From assembly GCA_022711465.1 (NCBI GenBank), contig JAKLEZ010000001.1:806001-870000 (forward strand): a stretch of DNA of 64,000 nucleotides. The letters are read 5' to 3'. This DNA is from Planctomycetota bacterium (GTDB lineage Bacteria > Planctomycetota > Phycisphaerae > UBA1845 > PWPN01). The notes beneath the pieces were generated by a model. It was not told the DNA's origin and made no database searches. It saw nothing but the letters and a program-made list of their open reading frames with translations. The translations under genes and the position numbers were made by a program. Positions 8,904 through 16,713 of the stretch are shown here, one piece after another (the first letter of the stretch is position 1; each line of letters starts with the position of its first letter).

Positions 8904-9062
8904 GTGTTGGCTCTCGGCGCCGGACCTGGACATTGCCAGGTCGCCGATAGCCCCGTCAAATGTCCTCACTGCGGAAACGACACCTTCGCCGAAGGGGCTG
9001 ACTTGCTCAACACCGTTGTGATGACGTTCCTCGATCTGGATCGCGTGCGACGGACGTTCTGA
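8904..9062 (+). CDS. Short zinc-finger protein (52 aa)
   Basis: Short frame below usual gene-calling length. GTG at 8904 has GAGG 8 bases upstream. The product contains one CPHCG knuckle (VKCPHCGNDTFAEGADLLNT) followed by VVMTFLDLDRVRRTF. This resembles the start of small planctomycete zinc-ribbon proteins in which a second CxxC would follow, so the gene may have lost its C-terminal half. It lies in the same frame as the preceding zinc-ribbon gene, separated from it by a stop codon and 54 bases, so translational coupling or an ancient read-through relationship is possible. Moderate to low confidence because of its size. Confidence 0.45.
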   Translation: MLALGAGPGHCQVADSPVKCPHCGNDTFAEGADLLNTVVMTFLDLDRVRRTF

Positions 9063-9087
9063 CGCCCACGGCATCCTGGATGCAACC

Positions 9088-9390
9088 ATGCTGCCCGACA
9101 AGCTGTTCATCCCCGTGCTACCGATCTCGCTCCTGCTCGCCTTCACCGTCGGGTGCGACACTCCCCTACGTGTGTTCTCGACAACGGAGAGGCGCTCTTC
9201 GAGTTGGCCGTTGCACGAACGCCAGCCAGGCCGGCAGCTGTTTCGGCCTCTTCAGGACCGAATTGACCATCCGGAGTCGTGCACGGTTGTTGATACGCTC
9301 CTTCGAGTACCATCTTCAGAGCATGTCCCACGTGAATCGGCGCGAAGCCCTTGCTCCGAGGCGGAGCGGCCGGCCTCGCGACACGCTTGA
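9088..9390 (+). CDS. Possible short lipoprotein remnant
   Basis: 100-codon frame whose first 23 residues (MLPDKLFIPVLPISLLLAFTVGC) look like a lipoprotein signal peptide ending at Cys23. The remaining 77 residues are low-complexity, Arg/Ser-rich and unlike any family I recognise. There is no clear ribosome site. It may be a decayed lipoprotein gene, since the signal sequence is better preserved than the rest. It covers most of the 340-base gap before the DUF1579 gene, where nothing else is visible. Confidence 0.25.
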   Translation: MLPDKLFIPVLPISLLLAFTVGCDTPLRVFSTTERRSSSWPLHERQPGRQLFRPLQDRIDHPESCTVVDTLLRVPSSEHVPRESARSPCSEAERPASRHA

Positions 9391-9403
9391 AAGCGAGTCT
9401 TCC

Positions 9404-10039
9404 ATGAAAAGCCACTCACTCCTCCTATGGGCTGCTGCGGCGGCGGCTCTCGCCCTGCCTGGCGCGGACTCGAAGAAAGGTACTCGCACGGAGGTCCAGA
9501 AAACCATGTTCATGCCTCCCCCCTTGACGGACGATTGGACGAAGTGGATGGTCGGCGAGTGGGAAGGAGCTGGCACATCCGACAGTGGAAAAGGCTCCGG
9601 CACGGTCCACATCGAGTTGGCCCTCGGCGGCCAATTCCTGATCTGCCGCGGCGACGCCAAGATCACCGAGCTGAACCCCGACTACCTCAAGAAGCACATG
9701 CACGCCACCGACGAGGAAGTCGAGCGATTCCAGCGTTCGGGCTACCAGTCACTGGAGGTCTACACGATCGACCAGCAAACCGGCGAGGTGATCGGCTTTC
9801 TGTTCGACAACCTGCGGTGCGTGGCTCAAGGCAAGGGTACGCGCGACAAGGGCAAGGAGACTGTCGCCTGGGAATGGCACAGCGGCCACAAGAGCACGCG
9901 GATCACCGAGCGGGTCAGCGATGACCGGATGAGGCTGATCGAACGAACGCCCAATCCCGACGGCAGCGTCATGGAAGACCAGGGCGAGATGATGCGGATC
10001 AAGCGACGACCGGCCCCCGAGAGTCGCCACGGCGAGTGA
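9404..10039 (+). CDS. Secreted DUF1579-like (lipocalin-fold) protein
   Basis: 211-residue exported protein. Residues 1-20 (MKSHSLLLWAAAAAALALPG) are a signal peptide. The mature part matches the DUF1579 layout: DDWTKWMVGEWEGAGTSDSG at the start of a beta-barrel, then repeated strands such as VHIELALGGQFLICRGDAKI, YQSLEVYTIDQQTGEVIGF and STRITERVSDDRMRLIERTP. Proteins of this kind probably bind small hydrophobic ligands, but no specific ligand is known. The start is set at ATG 9404 since the upstream in-frame extension has no signal-peptide character. The 3' end overlaps a convergent small gene by 41 bases. Confidence 0.75.
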   Translation: MKSHSLLLWAAAAAALALPGADSKKGTRTEVQKTMFMPPPLTDDWTKWMVGEWEGAGTSDSGKGSGTVHIELALGGQFLICRGDAKITELNPDYLKKHMHATDEEVERFQRSGYQSLEVYTIDQQTGEVIGFLFDNLRCVAQGKGTRDKGKETVAWEWHSGHKSTRITERVSDDRMRLIERTPNPDGSVMEDQGEMMRIKRRPAPESRHGE

Positions 10040-10235
10040 GTCGCGTTGCGGCCAATCGCGAGCGGAGCCCCTGCAGCCAGCAGAGGATCGCAAAACCGAC
10101 CGACACCACCTGGATCAACGGCAGCCAGGCCTGTCGGCGGCATTGGATCAAGCCGGAGGCCGAGGCCGCTCCCGCTGACCAGATCCACAAGCCTCGCCGC
10201 TCGCCCGATCGAGACGCGACCGCTTCGCCGTCCAT
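9999..10235 (-). CDS. Small single-pass membrane protein (78 aa)
   Basis: Short minus-strand frame supported mainly by a near-perfect ribosome site, AGGAGGTG, 6 bases before the ATG at 10235. The product has a basic N-terminus, a weakly hydrophobic stretch (LWIWSAGAASASGL), and one likely membrane helix (AWLPLIQVVSVGFAILCWLQ, about residues 36-55), followed by an Arg-rich tail. No family recognised. Its 3' end overlaps the convergent DUF1579 gene by 41 bases, which argues for some caution. It fills most of the 330-base gap before the coiled-coil membrane protein gene. Confidence 0.45.
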   Translation of the reverse strand: MDGEAVASRSGERRGLWIWSAGAASASGLIQCRRQAWLPLIQVVSVGFAILCWLQGLRSRLAATRLTRRGDSRGPVVA

Positions 10236-10335
10236 GAAACACCTCCTCTCCGACGCTCACCACGAGGTCTCTTCAGCCCTCCGACGTGACTACACCGCCA
10301 CTCGGCCTGCAGTCTCGCCACTTCAGCGTCGTCGC

Positions 10336-10362
10336 TTGTACACGGTTCCGGCGACCTATAGA
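10336..10362 (+). promoter_or_regulatory. Promoter abutting the coiled-coil gene (likely leaderless transcript)
   Basis: TTGTAC and TATAGA are separated by 15 bases, and the -10 box ends 8 bases before the ATG at 10371. The expected transcription start falls on or next to the start codon, and there is no ribosome site, so a leaderless mRNA is likely. Confidence 0.4.
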
Positions 10363-10370
10363 CTGATGGC

Positions 10371-12125
10371 ATGGCTCGTCATGCAAAGCTCGAGGACCGA
10401 ACCGATATCACTCCGCGAATGGCGGTCTTCTTCGTCGGCGGCACGCTGCTCCTGAGCACCCTGATCCTGATCATCTCGGCGGGTCTCGCGACCGCACCGG
10501 CCTATCGGATCAGCGGCACGATCATCGGCTCACCTCATGACGCCGACACGCTGACGCGCTGCCAGGCGATCGCCCGAGCGAGCGACCCCCTTCGAGCGGA
10601 CGGAAGATGGACCAGCCAGGTGGACCTGAAACAAGGGACCTTCACGCTATCCCTGGAAGCCGAGAACGCGGCGGCCGGTGCAGCGGCGGTCGACAGCGTT
10701 GCCCGGGACATCGTGGATCGGGTCAACTCCCAGTTGGCCAGCAGGCCCGCGATCGATCCGGCCGTGGCGGCGGAGGATGCCCAGCTGCGTCGTCTGATCG
10801 ACAATTGTGATCGGCAGCTGGCTGCGGCGTCCCAGCCGGTCGCTTCGCAACCCCACCGTGTGGCCGACCTCCTGGTCGCGCTCCAGCAGACCCTGACCGA
10901 GCGACAGAAAAACGCCGCCCGACTCAAGGAGATCGCCGCTCAACTCAAGCAACCGCCGCCGACGGCCGACCAGGTCACCGTAACGACGATGCCGACCACG
11001 CTGCCGAGCCGCGAGGGCGCCCAGGCTCTCCGGCGGCTCGAAGCGGACACCGCGGCCTTCCACCAGCGGCAAGACCGGCTGGCCGAACTCCTGCGCGAAC
11101 TGCTCGACACAAGCCTGGAGCGACTGGGAATCGCCAAGTCCGCGGTTGACGAGAAGGCCGGAGGGCTGGCCGGCGCTGTCCCGGCCGATTCCGATCCGGA
11201 GGTCCGCAAGCAGACTCAGACCATCCGGGAAGCTCTAGAGGCGTGGACGACGACAACCGGGGAGCTGGCCGATGCCTGGAGGAGCAAGAAGAAGGACCTG
11301 GAGGCGTCGGGCCCAGCGTTCGACGCCCCGGCGTGCCAGGCGACCCTCGAGATAGCCGCCAAGGAGTTCCTCGAAGAGGGACAGAAGGTCCAGGCCCGGA
11401 TCCAGGTCGCCCTGGCGGCCATCAAGGAAGGCGGAGACGAGCCCACCAAGCGAATCATCCTGCATCGCAATCTCAGCCAGCAGATTCAACCGGCCCTGGA
11501 GGCCATGGACAAGGCCCAGGCGGCGGCACGACTGGTTCAGCAGAACGAAAACGCCCAGCTGGCGGCCACCGTCAAGATGGTTGCCAGCCTGCGCGATCGG
11601 GTCAGCGGACAGCGCGGTGAAATCCAGTCGCAGCTGCGCGAGCAGGCGTTGCAGGATCTCCGGGCGAAACACGAAGAGCAACTGGGAGGCCTGCGCCTTC
11701 GGCACGAGGAGAACCAGCTGCGGGCGTCCGAACTCGAGACGGCCATGATCAGTGGAATCGCCGAGATCGTCAGCCTGCTGGCGGTGCAGGAATCGCAGCG
11801 GCAGAGCAGCTCGCGGGTCCTGCAGCTCCAACGTCAGCGCGGGACGCTGCTCGAACAACTCGTGAAGCTGAAGGAGCGGCCAGCACCCGGGCATCCCACC
11901 CCACTGCGCTATCAAGCCGCCCACGTCACCGCAATCATCACACCCCCAGGGCCGGGTCTCGGCCAGACCCTGCGCGTGGGCCTGGGGCCAATGGTCGTCA
12001 GCTTCGTGGCCGTTGGTGGCATCTGGTGGTTATTCCGCTGGCGCCGGGCACAGGCCACACTCGACGATCTCGCCCGGGAACTCAAGATGGCCTCGCAGCG
12101 AGGCAAGGAACGACACCCACGATAG
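10371..12125 (+). CDS. Two-helix coiled-coil membrane protein (chain-length-regulator-like layout)
   Basis: 584-residue protein with one membrane helix near each end (about 18-40, VFFVGGTLLLSTLILIISAG; about 535-555, VVSFVAVGGIWWLFRW) and a long charged, heptad-rich central region of some 480 residues between them. This is the architecture of Wzz/Gum-type polysaccharide co-polymerases and related periplasmic coiled-coil proteins. I see no Wzz signature, and the segment after the first helix (YRISGTIIGSPHDADTL) resembles the start of such domains only loosely. It could therefore be a polysaccharide-export or envelope-spanning structural protein. No neighbours support either role. The ATG follows a -10-like box without a ribosome site. 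Confidence 0.7.
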   Translation: MARHAKLEDRTDITPRMAVFFVGGTLLLSTLILIISAGLATAPAYRISGTIIGSPHDADTLTRCQAIARASDPLRADGRWTSQVDLKQGTFTLSLEAENAAAGAAAVDSVARDIVDRVNSQLASRPAIDPAVAAEDAQLRRLIDNCDRQLAAASQPVASQPHRVADLLVALQQTLTERQKNAARLKEIAAQLKQPPPTADQVTVTTMPTTLPSREGAQALRRLEADTAAFHQRQDRLAELLRELLDTSLERLGIAKSAVDEKAGGLAGAVPADSDPEVRKQTQTIREALEAWTTTTGELADAWRSKKKDLEASGPAFDAPACQATLEIAAKEFLEEGQKVQARIQVALAAIKEGGDEPTKRIILHRNLSQQIQPALEAMDKAQAAARLVQQNENAQLAATVKMVASLRDRVSGQRGEIQSQLREQALQDLRAKHEEQLGGLRLRHEENQLRASELETAMISGIAEIVSLLAVQESQRQSSSRVLQLQRQRGTLLEQLVKLKERPAPGHPTPLRYQAAHVTAIITPPGPGLGQTLRVGLGPMVVSFVAVGGIWWLFRWRRAQATLDDLARELKMASQRGKERHPR

Positions 12126-12355
12126 GCCCGGACGCCATTCTCGGCCAAGGTATCCTTCCAGCCCCGGCCGCATGATCCGCCTCGCCGCTGCATGACCGAC
12201 ACTCGCCCGTGACGTGCCACCGCCAGAGATTCAGATCAGCTTCGACCACCCTTGGGAGGTGAATCAGTTCGGCGTCGTTGATCAGCTAACTCCTGCAAGC
12301 CCCTGCCGGAGATGTGTCAAACGGGAGTCCTTGCCCGTCAGGCAGCATTTGCGTT

Positions 12356-13189
12356 TCAGCCTGCTCGCCCGCTGGTCATCCGCTGCGCCGCCCTGATCAT
12401 CGCCGCGACACGATCCGGATCGGGCGGCTGATGCCATTGGCCATCTTGCTTGATGAACGAGCCGACGATGAACACGTCGGCGTCGTCCCAGTATCCACCG
12501 AGGTTGTCCGGGGTGAGTCCTGAGCCAACGGCAATCGGTAGCCCCACGACCGAACTGACCCCGCGAACGTCGGCCGGCGAGGCGGCTTGAGCGGTGGCAG
12601 TTCCCGTGACGATGATGCCATCGGCCCCGAAGAAAGCCGCCCCACGAGCGGTCTCGGCCAGATCGACATCCGCGGTCATGGCGTGGCTGGAGTGCTTCTT
12701 CTTGACGTCGGCGAAAATGCGGATGTGCTCGGCGCTGATCTCTCGCCGGTACCGCAGCAGCCGGGCCGCGTCGGCCTCGGGCATGAGTCCCTCATCGGCC
12801 ACATGGGCGAAGACGAAGTTCTCCGCCCGAATGAACGTCGCCCCACCGGCCATCGCCACCGCGAGGGCCTCACGATTCGCGCCCGCCAGCACTTGCACGC
12901 CGATCGGCAGACTCACCGTCTCACGCACGGCCTGCAGCACGGCGGTCATGCCGGCTACGATCTCCGGCCCGACCGCCTGTCGCAGGTAAGGCCGGTCGTG
13001 CATGTTCTCGATCATGATCGCGTCGAATCCGGCATCGGACAGCAACCGAGCCTCGGCCACGGCTTGCTCCACGATCCGGGAGACCGGGAACCGGGCCAGC
13101 GGCGAACCCGGCAGGGCCTGAACGTGAATCATGGCCACCATGGCCTTCGGGACGCCGAACAGTTCGATGATTTGGCTGTTGTCGTTCAT
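12356..13189 (-). CDS. BtpA/SgcQ family TIM-barrel protein
   Basis: 277-residue cytosolic protein. It matches the BtpA family from end to end: VPKAMVAMIHVQALPGSP near the N-terminus, DAGFDAIMIENMHDRPY at about 52-68, GVQVLAGANREALAVA, ATFIRAENFVFAHVADEG, and the phosphate-binding end VGLPIAVGSGLTPDNLG with a final strand DVFIVGSF. In cyanobacteria BtpA is needed for photosystem I stability, but in most bacteria the family has no proven reaction; SgcQ is a putative sugar-related member. ATG 13189 is chosen because homology starts there, although no ribosome site is visible and the frame continues upstream. It lies 88 bases past the rsmG stop on the same strand, so it is probably co-transcribed. 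Confidence 0.88.
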   Translation of the reverse strand: MNDNSQIIELFGVPKAMVAMIHVQALPGSPLARFPVSRIVEQAVAEARLLSDAGFDAIMIENMHDRPYLRQAVGPEIVAGMTAVLQAVRETVSLPIGVQVLAGANREALAVAMAGGATFIRAENFVFAHVADEGLMPEADAARLLRYRREISAEHIRIFADVKKKHSSHAMTADVDLAETARGAAFFGADGIIVTGTATAQAASPADVRGVSSVVGLPIAVGSGLTPDNLGGYWDDADVFIVGSFIKQDGQWHQPPDPDRVAAMIRAAQRMTSGRAG

Positions 13190-13277
13190 AGGAGAAGCCC
13201 AGCGGTCCGCTTTCGGCCATCGGCGACCCGCGCCGTTGACTGCCGAGTCCCTTCGCTCTGCAATACACCCTTCCAAC

Positions 13278-14021
13278 TCATCTCGCTTTGTGCCCCCCTC
13301 GTCTCGAATGCTGGCTGGGGAGCCGCTGGTACCGCACAAACCGTCGATGCAGCGGACCATTCCCCGACGTCAGCACGACGTCCGCGAGCGGCAGGGCGCG
13401 GAAACCCAGCGCGTCGGCCGCGTTCAGACCTTCGGCCAACTCTTCATCGCTGATGTTCGCCGTCTTGTAGAACGCAACCTCCGCCCCGATCTTGGCGAGC
13501 GGGCGAACCTCGGCGAGCCCCTCGGCAAGCTTACCCACCGCGCGGAGCAGGACCAGATCGAAACTGTCGCCGCCCACCTTGGCCAGGTCGACCGCCCGAG
13601 CCTGGCGAGCCTGCACGTTGGCGAGTCCGAGGCCGGCAATCGCGTCGGCTACAAAGCGGGCCTTCTTACCCGTCCCGTCGATGGCAGTCAGTCGCCAGGC
13701 ATCGCACACAATGGCCAGGGGAATAGCCGGAAAACCTGCCCCGGTGCCTACGTCCAGAACACGCCACCGGCGAGCTGGATCTATGCCGGATAGGGCCAGC
13801 AGAGCCAGGGAATCGGCGTAGTGCTTCACGGCGGCGTCCGTCGGCGCGGTAATCCGGGTCAGGTTGAATCTGCGGTTTGTCTCCACGACCAGCTGGAAGT
13901 GAGTCCACATTTTCTCCCGCTGAGCGTCACCGATGGCCAGCCCCAACGAGGCCGTGGCGTTCGTCAGCGCGTCCTCGAAAGCCGATCGCTGCAACGTGAT
14001 GGCTGTGCCGTCATCCGTCAT
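13278..14021 (-). CDS. rsmG: 16S rRNA (guanine-N7-)-methyltransferase (G527)
   Basis: Methylates N7 of G527 in 16S rRNA (E. coli numbering) using S-adenosylmethionine. The 247-residue product has the SAM-binding motif WRVLDVGTGAGFPAIPLAI at about 86-104, preceded by the family stretch TNRRFNLTRI and the DSL helix (KHYADSLALLAL). The acidic strand LTAIDGTGKKARFV and the catalytic-side segment VLLRAVGKLAEG complete the Rossmann fold. ATG 14021 is preferred to the in-frame ATG at 14033: a TATGAT box (14029-14034) ends 7 bases before it, implying a leaderless message, and no ribosome site exists. It lies upstream of the btpA-like gene. Confidence 0.93.
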   Translation of the reverse strand: MTDDGTAITLQRSAFEDALTNATASLGLAIGDAQREKMWTHFQLVVETNRRFNLTRITAPTDAAVKHYADSLALLALSGIDPARRWRVLDVGTGAGFPAIPLAIVCDAWRLTAIDGTGKKARFVADAIAGLGLANVQARQARAVDLAKVGGDSFDLVLLRAVGKLAEGLAEVRPLAKIGAEVAFYKTANISDEELAEGLNAADALGFRALPLADVVLTSGNGPLHRRFVRYQRLPSQHSRRGGHKAR

Positions 14022-14028
14022 GGCCCAG

Positions 14029-14057
14029 ATCATAGCGGCGTCAGCCCGCTCGTCGAG
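14029..14057 (-). promoter_or_regulatory. Candidate promoter directly upstream of rsmG
   Basis: TATGAT (-10) at 14029-14034 on the minus strand, with CTCGAC 17 bases further upstream as a weak -35. Transcription would begin at about the rsmG ATG (14021). The gap from here to 14275 (about 220 bases) shows nothing else. Confidence 0.35.
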
Positions 14058-14275
14058 AGCGGCATGTGACCGAAATCGGCGTCACGGGTCCTGTGACGCC
14101 GGGACGGTAGCACCCGTACCTCCCATCCAGCTCTGCGGCCCGATCGCCCTGGACAGGCCTTCTACTTCCCCGTAGTGCTTGAAGGGACAGGATGTCCCCG
14201 GCGGCTTGATCGCATCACAGCCCTCCTGCGATCGCGTGGCCGGCTTCTACCGGCCGGAAGTCACGTGCTACGTAC

Positions 14276-15871
14276 TCACTGGCGGGTCTGCAACAACGAC
14301 GCCTCAATCCGCCGGATCGTCAGCGCGTCCGAATTGACGCTGGTAATCTTGACCACGCATGAACCGCTTTCCGATACCGCGGCCGGAGGGACCCGGAGCG
14401 CAATCAGACGAAGACCGTTTCTGGTGGTGTCATCTCGAACGGCGCACCCCTGGCCGTTCACCTGGACGGCTGGAGCGGCCACCGAGCTGTCTGGCGAGGG
14501 CCCGAGGCCGATCAGCAACTCGCAAGGCCGCTCCTGGAGACGACCGCGGCCCAGCTCGATCGTGAACGCGAGTTCCCTGCCCGTGGCCGGGAGCGGCGGC
14601 CGGTAGTGTTCGCTCGGGCCGGTGATGTCCCTGTACGTCACTCCGACGCATCGCGGAAGGCCCCCCAGCGCGTCGAGCGAGTTCATCGCCTTGAGCGTGC
14701 TCAGGTAGGTCGGGTGGGGCCACGCGGTGCTTTTCTGGAAATAGTTGAAGAGATAGACGGCATCCGCCCCCCGAGAGAGAACCGAATAGGCCGCACCGAT
14801 GGCCTGCTCCGGCGTCACCTGAACAGCCGGCCCGTCCGGGCAGGGCCGATACAGGATCTCCAGCCCGCCGGCCAGCGTGACCTGCGAACCTGCCAGCATT
14901 TGCCGCCACCGCTGGATCGGCATGTCGAACTCAATCGTTGCCCATCGCGGGGTCACGACAAGAAGCTCAATCAGCCCTTCCCGGGCCCACGTGACCGCAT
15001 CCAGCCCCCACCCCAGGGCCACCTCTGGCCGGGACGGGACGCGAACCCCCAGCCGCACGGGATGACCTCGCCTTGCCGCCGCCTCGGCGGTCAGCTTGCG
15101 GACCTCCCGCATCCATGTAGTCAGAATCCGCGCCCCTTCCTCCTCCTTGCCCGCACTGAACAGGTACGGCTCGCGCATGAAGTCCAACTCGAGACCGTCA
15201 ATGTCGTAGCGGTCCAGCGACTCGGCGATCAGCGACCGGAAGTAGTCTCGGACTTCCTGGTGGGCGTAGTCCAGGCAGGTCGCGAAGTAGCCCGAGACGC
15301 CCTGCCTGCGAAACTGCGGGTTCTGCCGCCAGAACGCCCCGTGGAACGGATGATTGGGTATGTCATTGTTGTGACAGTCATTCATCCGCAGACTGATCCA
15401 CGGCGACATCCCGTTGTGGCGGCACCGGGCAATGACCCTCGCCGGATAGTCGATCCCCTCCTTGTGCACGACCAGCATGTTGTTGACTCCCTTGCGGTAC
15501 GCGCTCACCTCCTCGCGTGGCATCGGAGCGAGAAACGGCTGATCGTCCGGCCCATTCGGATCACAGCCGTCCCAATAGGCATCCCAGACGCGGCTTCGAT
15601 AGTGCGTTCGCCGGGCGTTGGTGTTGCACAGGAATGTCCTGACGCCGGCCCGAGCCATGACGTCCACATACTCGTCAACGGCATCGCCCGCCTTGCCCTC
15701 GACGAGGGATACCCGCCAGAAGAAGTCGGTCTCATCCTCGTTGTGGATCAGCCCCTTGATCGCCTGGGCCTGGGTAACCAGCGGGAAGCACGACAGGACC
15801 ACCACGGCCAGACGCGAGACCGGCCTTACTTGAGAACACCCTGCCCCGCAACATTGGATCATGCTCGGCAT
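14276..15871 (-). CDS. Secreted glycosidase-like TIM-barrel protein
   Basis: 531-residue exported protein. A signal peptide precedes about residue 38 (VSRLAVVVLSCFPLVTQAQA). The body looks like the family-10-like glycosyl hydrolase (GHL) superfamily: NEDETDFFWR at the first strand, AGVRTFLCNTNARRTHYRS, RCRHNGMSPWISLRMNDCHN, and the DIDGLELDFMREPYLF motif around residue 225, in which the acidic residues at strand ends are likely catalytic or substrate-binding. The C-terminal 130 residues form a beta-sandwich-like domain. Planctomycetes carry many such proteins, presumably for polysaccharide breakdown, but the substrate is unknown. Two start codons (15871, 15862) are possible; a TATACT-like box lies at 15901-15906 on the minus strand. 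Confidence 0.72.
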   Translation of the reverse strand: MPSMIQCCGAGCSQVRPVSRLAVVVLSCFPLVTQAQAIKGLIHNEDETDFFWRVSLVEGKAGDAVDEYVDVMARAGVRTFLCNTNARRTHYRSRVWDAYWDGCDPNGPDDQPFLAPMPREEVSAYRKGVNNMLVVHKEGIDYPARVIARCRHNGMSPWISLRMNDCHNNDIPNHPFHGAFWRQNPQFRRQGVSGYFATCLDYAHQEVRDYFRSLIAESLDRYDIDGLELDFMREPYLFSAGKEEEGARILTTWMREVRKLTAEAAARRGHPVRLGVRVPSRPEVALGWGLDAVTWAREGLIELLVVTPRWATIEFDMPIQRWRQMLAGSQVTLAGGLEILYRPCPDGPAVQVTPEQAIGAAYSVLSRGADAVYLFNYFQKSTAWPHPTYLSTLKAMNSLDALGGLPRCVGVTYRDITGPSEHYRPPLPATGRELAFTIELGRGRLQERPCELLIGLGPSPDSSVAAPAVQVNGQGCAVRDDTTRNGLRLIALRVPPAAVSESGSCVVKITSVNSDALTIRRIEASLLQTRQ

Positions 15872-16091
15872 CGGGCCGCACTCCTGGATCTGCGGAAGTC
15901 AGTATAGCCCGTCATCGGCCAACGATCCATCAGCACGTGCCATCGTGCCTGGCAACACTCGATGCTATCATACCTCCGTTCCGGTGTTGCCGGAGCACGC
16001 AGGCGACGTCATCTCGGACCACCTGCGGCCGACCAGCGAGCCGCCGGGGCCAGGTGATCATGGGGAAGCACCCCCTTCGGAAAGGTCTTTC

Positions 16092-16652
16092 TTGAGCTGG
16101 TTGAATATTCTGGGAATTGCCCTCGGACTGTCGATGGACGCCTTCGCGGTGGCGATTGCGGCCGGCATGCAGTTGGGGAGAGTGACACCGCGCGAGGTCT
16201 TTCGCCTCGGCTGGCATTTCGGCTTGTTCCAGTTCCTCATGCCGATCCTGGGGTGGTGGATCGGCTCGACCGTGGCGGCTTCTATCGCCTCCGTCGACCA
16301 CTGGATCGCCGCGGCTCTACTGTGGACCATCGGCGGGAAGATGCTCTACGAGGCTTGGCGTCACAGGGAGGCGAAAGACAAGACCAATCCGACCAAAGGC
16401 TGGCTGCTGGTCTCCCTCTCAGTGGCCACCAGCATCGATGCCTTCGCCGTCGGCCTGAGTCTGGCCTTCCTGCGAATCTCGATCTGGCTTCCATCGGTCG
16501 TGATCGGCACCGTGACCGCCCTGCTCACCTGCCTGGGCATGACCTTTGGGGCCCGGGTCCTCGGCCGCTGGAGTCGATTCGCCGAAATCCTCGGCGGGAT
16601 CATCCTGATCCTCATCGGCTGCCGGATCCTGGTCGCCCACATCGTGACATGA
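16092..16652 (+). CDS. mntP: Manganese efflux pump MntP
   Basis: Inner-membrane Mn(II) exporter of 186 residues, the usual family length. Six hydrophobic segments are visible in two homologous halves, each with the signature Asp motif: LGLSMDAFAVAIAAGM in helix 1 and ATSIDAFAVGLSLAF in helix 4. GARVLGRWSRFAEILGG near the C-terminus is also typical. The start is taken as TTG 16092 (SWLNILGIALGL) because GGAAAGG precedes it and homology begins there; the frame is open to 15861, but the extra N-terminus is hydrophilic and unlike MntP. I looked for the manganese-sensing yybP-ykoY riboswitch between 15872 and 16091 and could not see its core. Confidence 0.92.
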   Translation: MSWLNILGIALGLSMDAFAVAIAAGMQLGRVTPREVFRLGWHFGLFQFLMPILGWWIGSTVAASIASVDHWIAAALLWTIGGKMLYEAWRHREAKDKTNPTKGWLLVSLSVATSIDAFAVGLSLAFLRISIWLPSVVIGTVTALLTCLGMTFGARVLGRWSRFAEILGGIILILIGCRILVAHIVT

Positions 16653-16713
16653 GCCGAGCCATCGACGTCGCATCACCCCGCCGCCATCGTTCTTCTACGA
16701 AAACACGCGTTCC

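Noticed and set aside
14606..15907. A 433-codon plus-strand frame
   Set aside because: Antisense to the secreted glycosidase-like gene, which has a signal peptide and recognisable barrel motifs.
15872..16091. Possible manganese (yybP-ykoY) riboswitch before mntP
   Set aside because: The GGGGAGUA-type core and its pairing partner could not be found; only short G- and C-runs are present.
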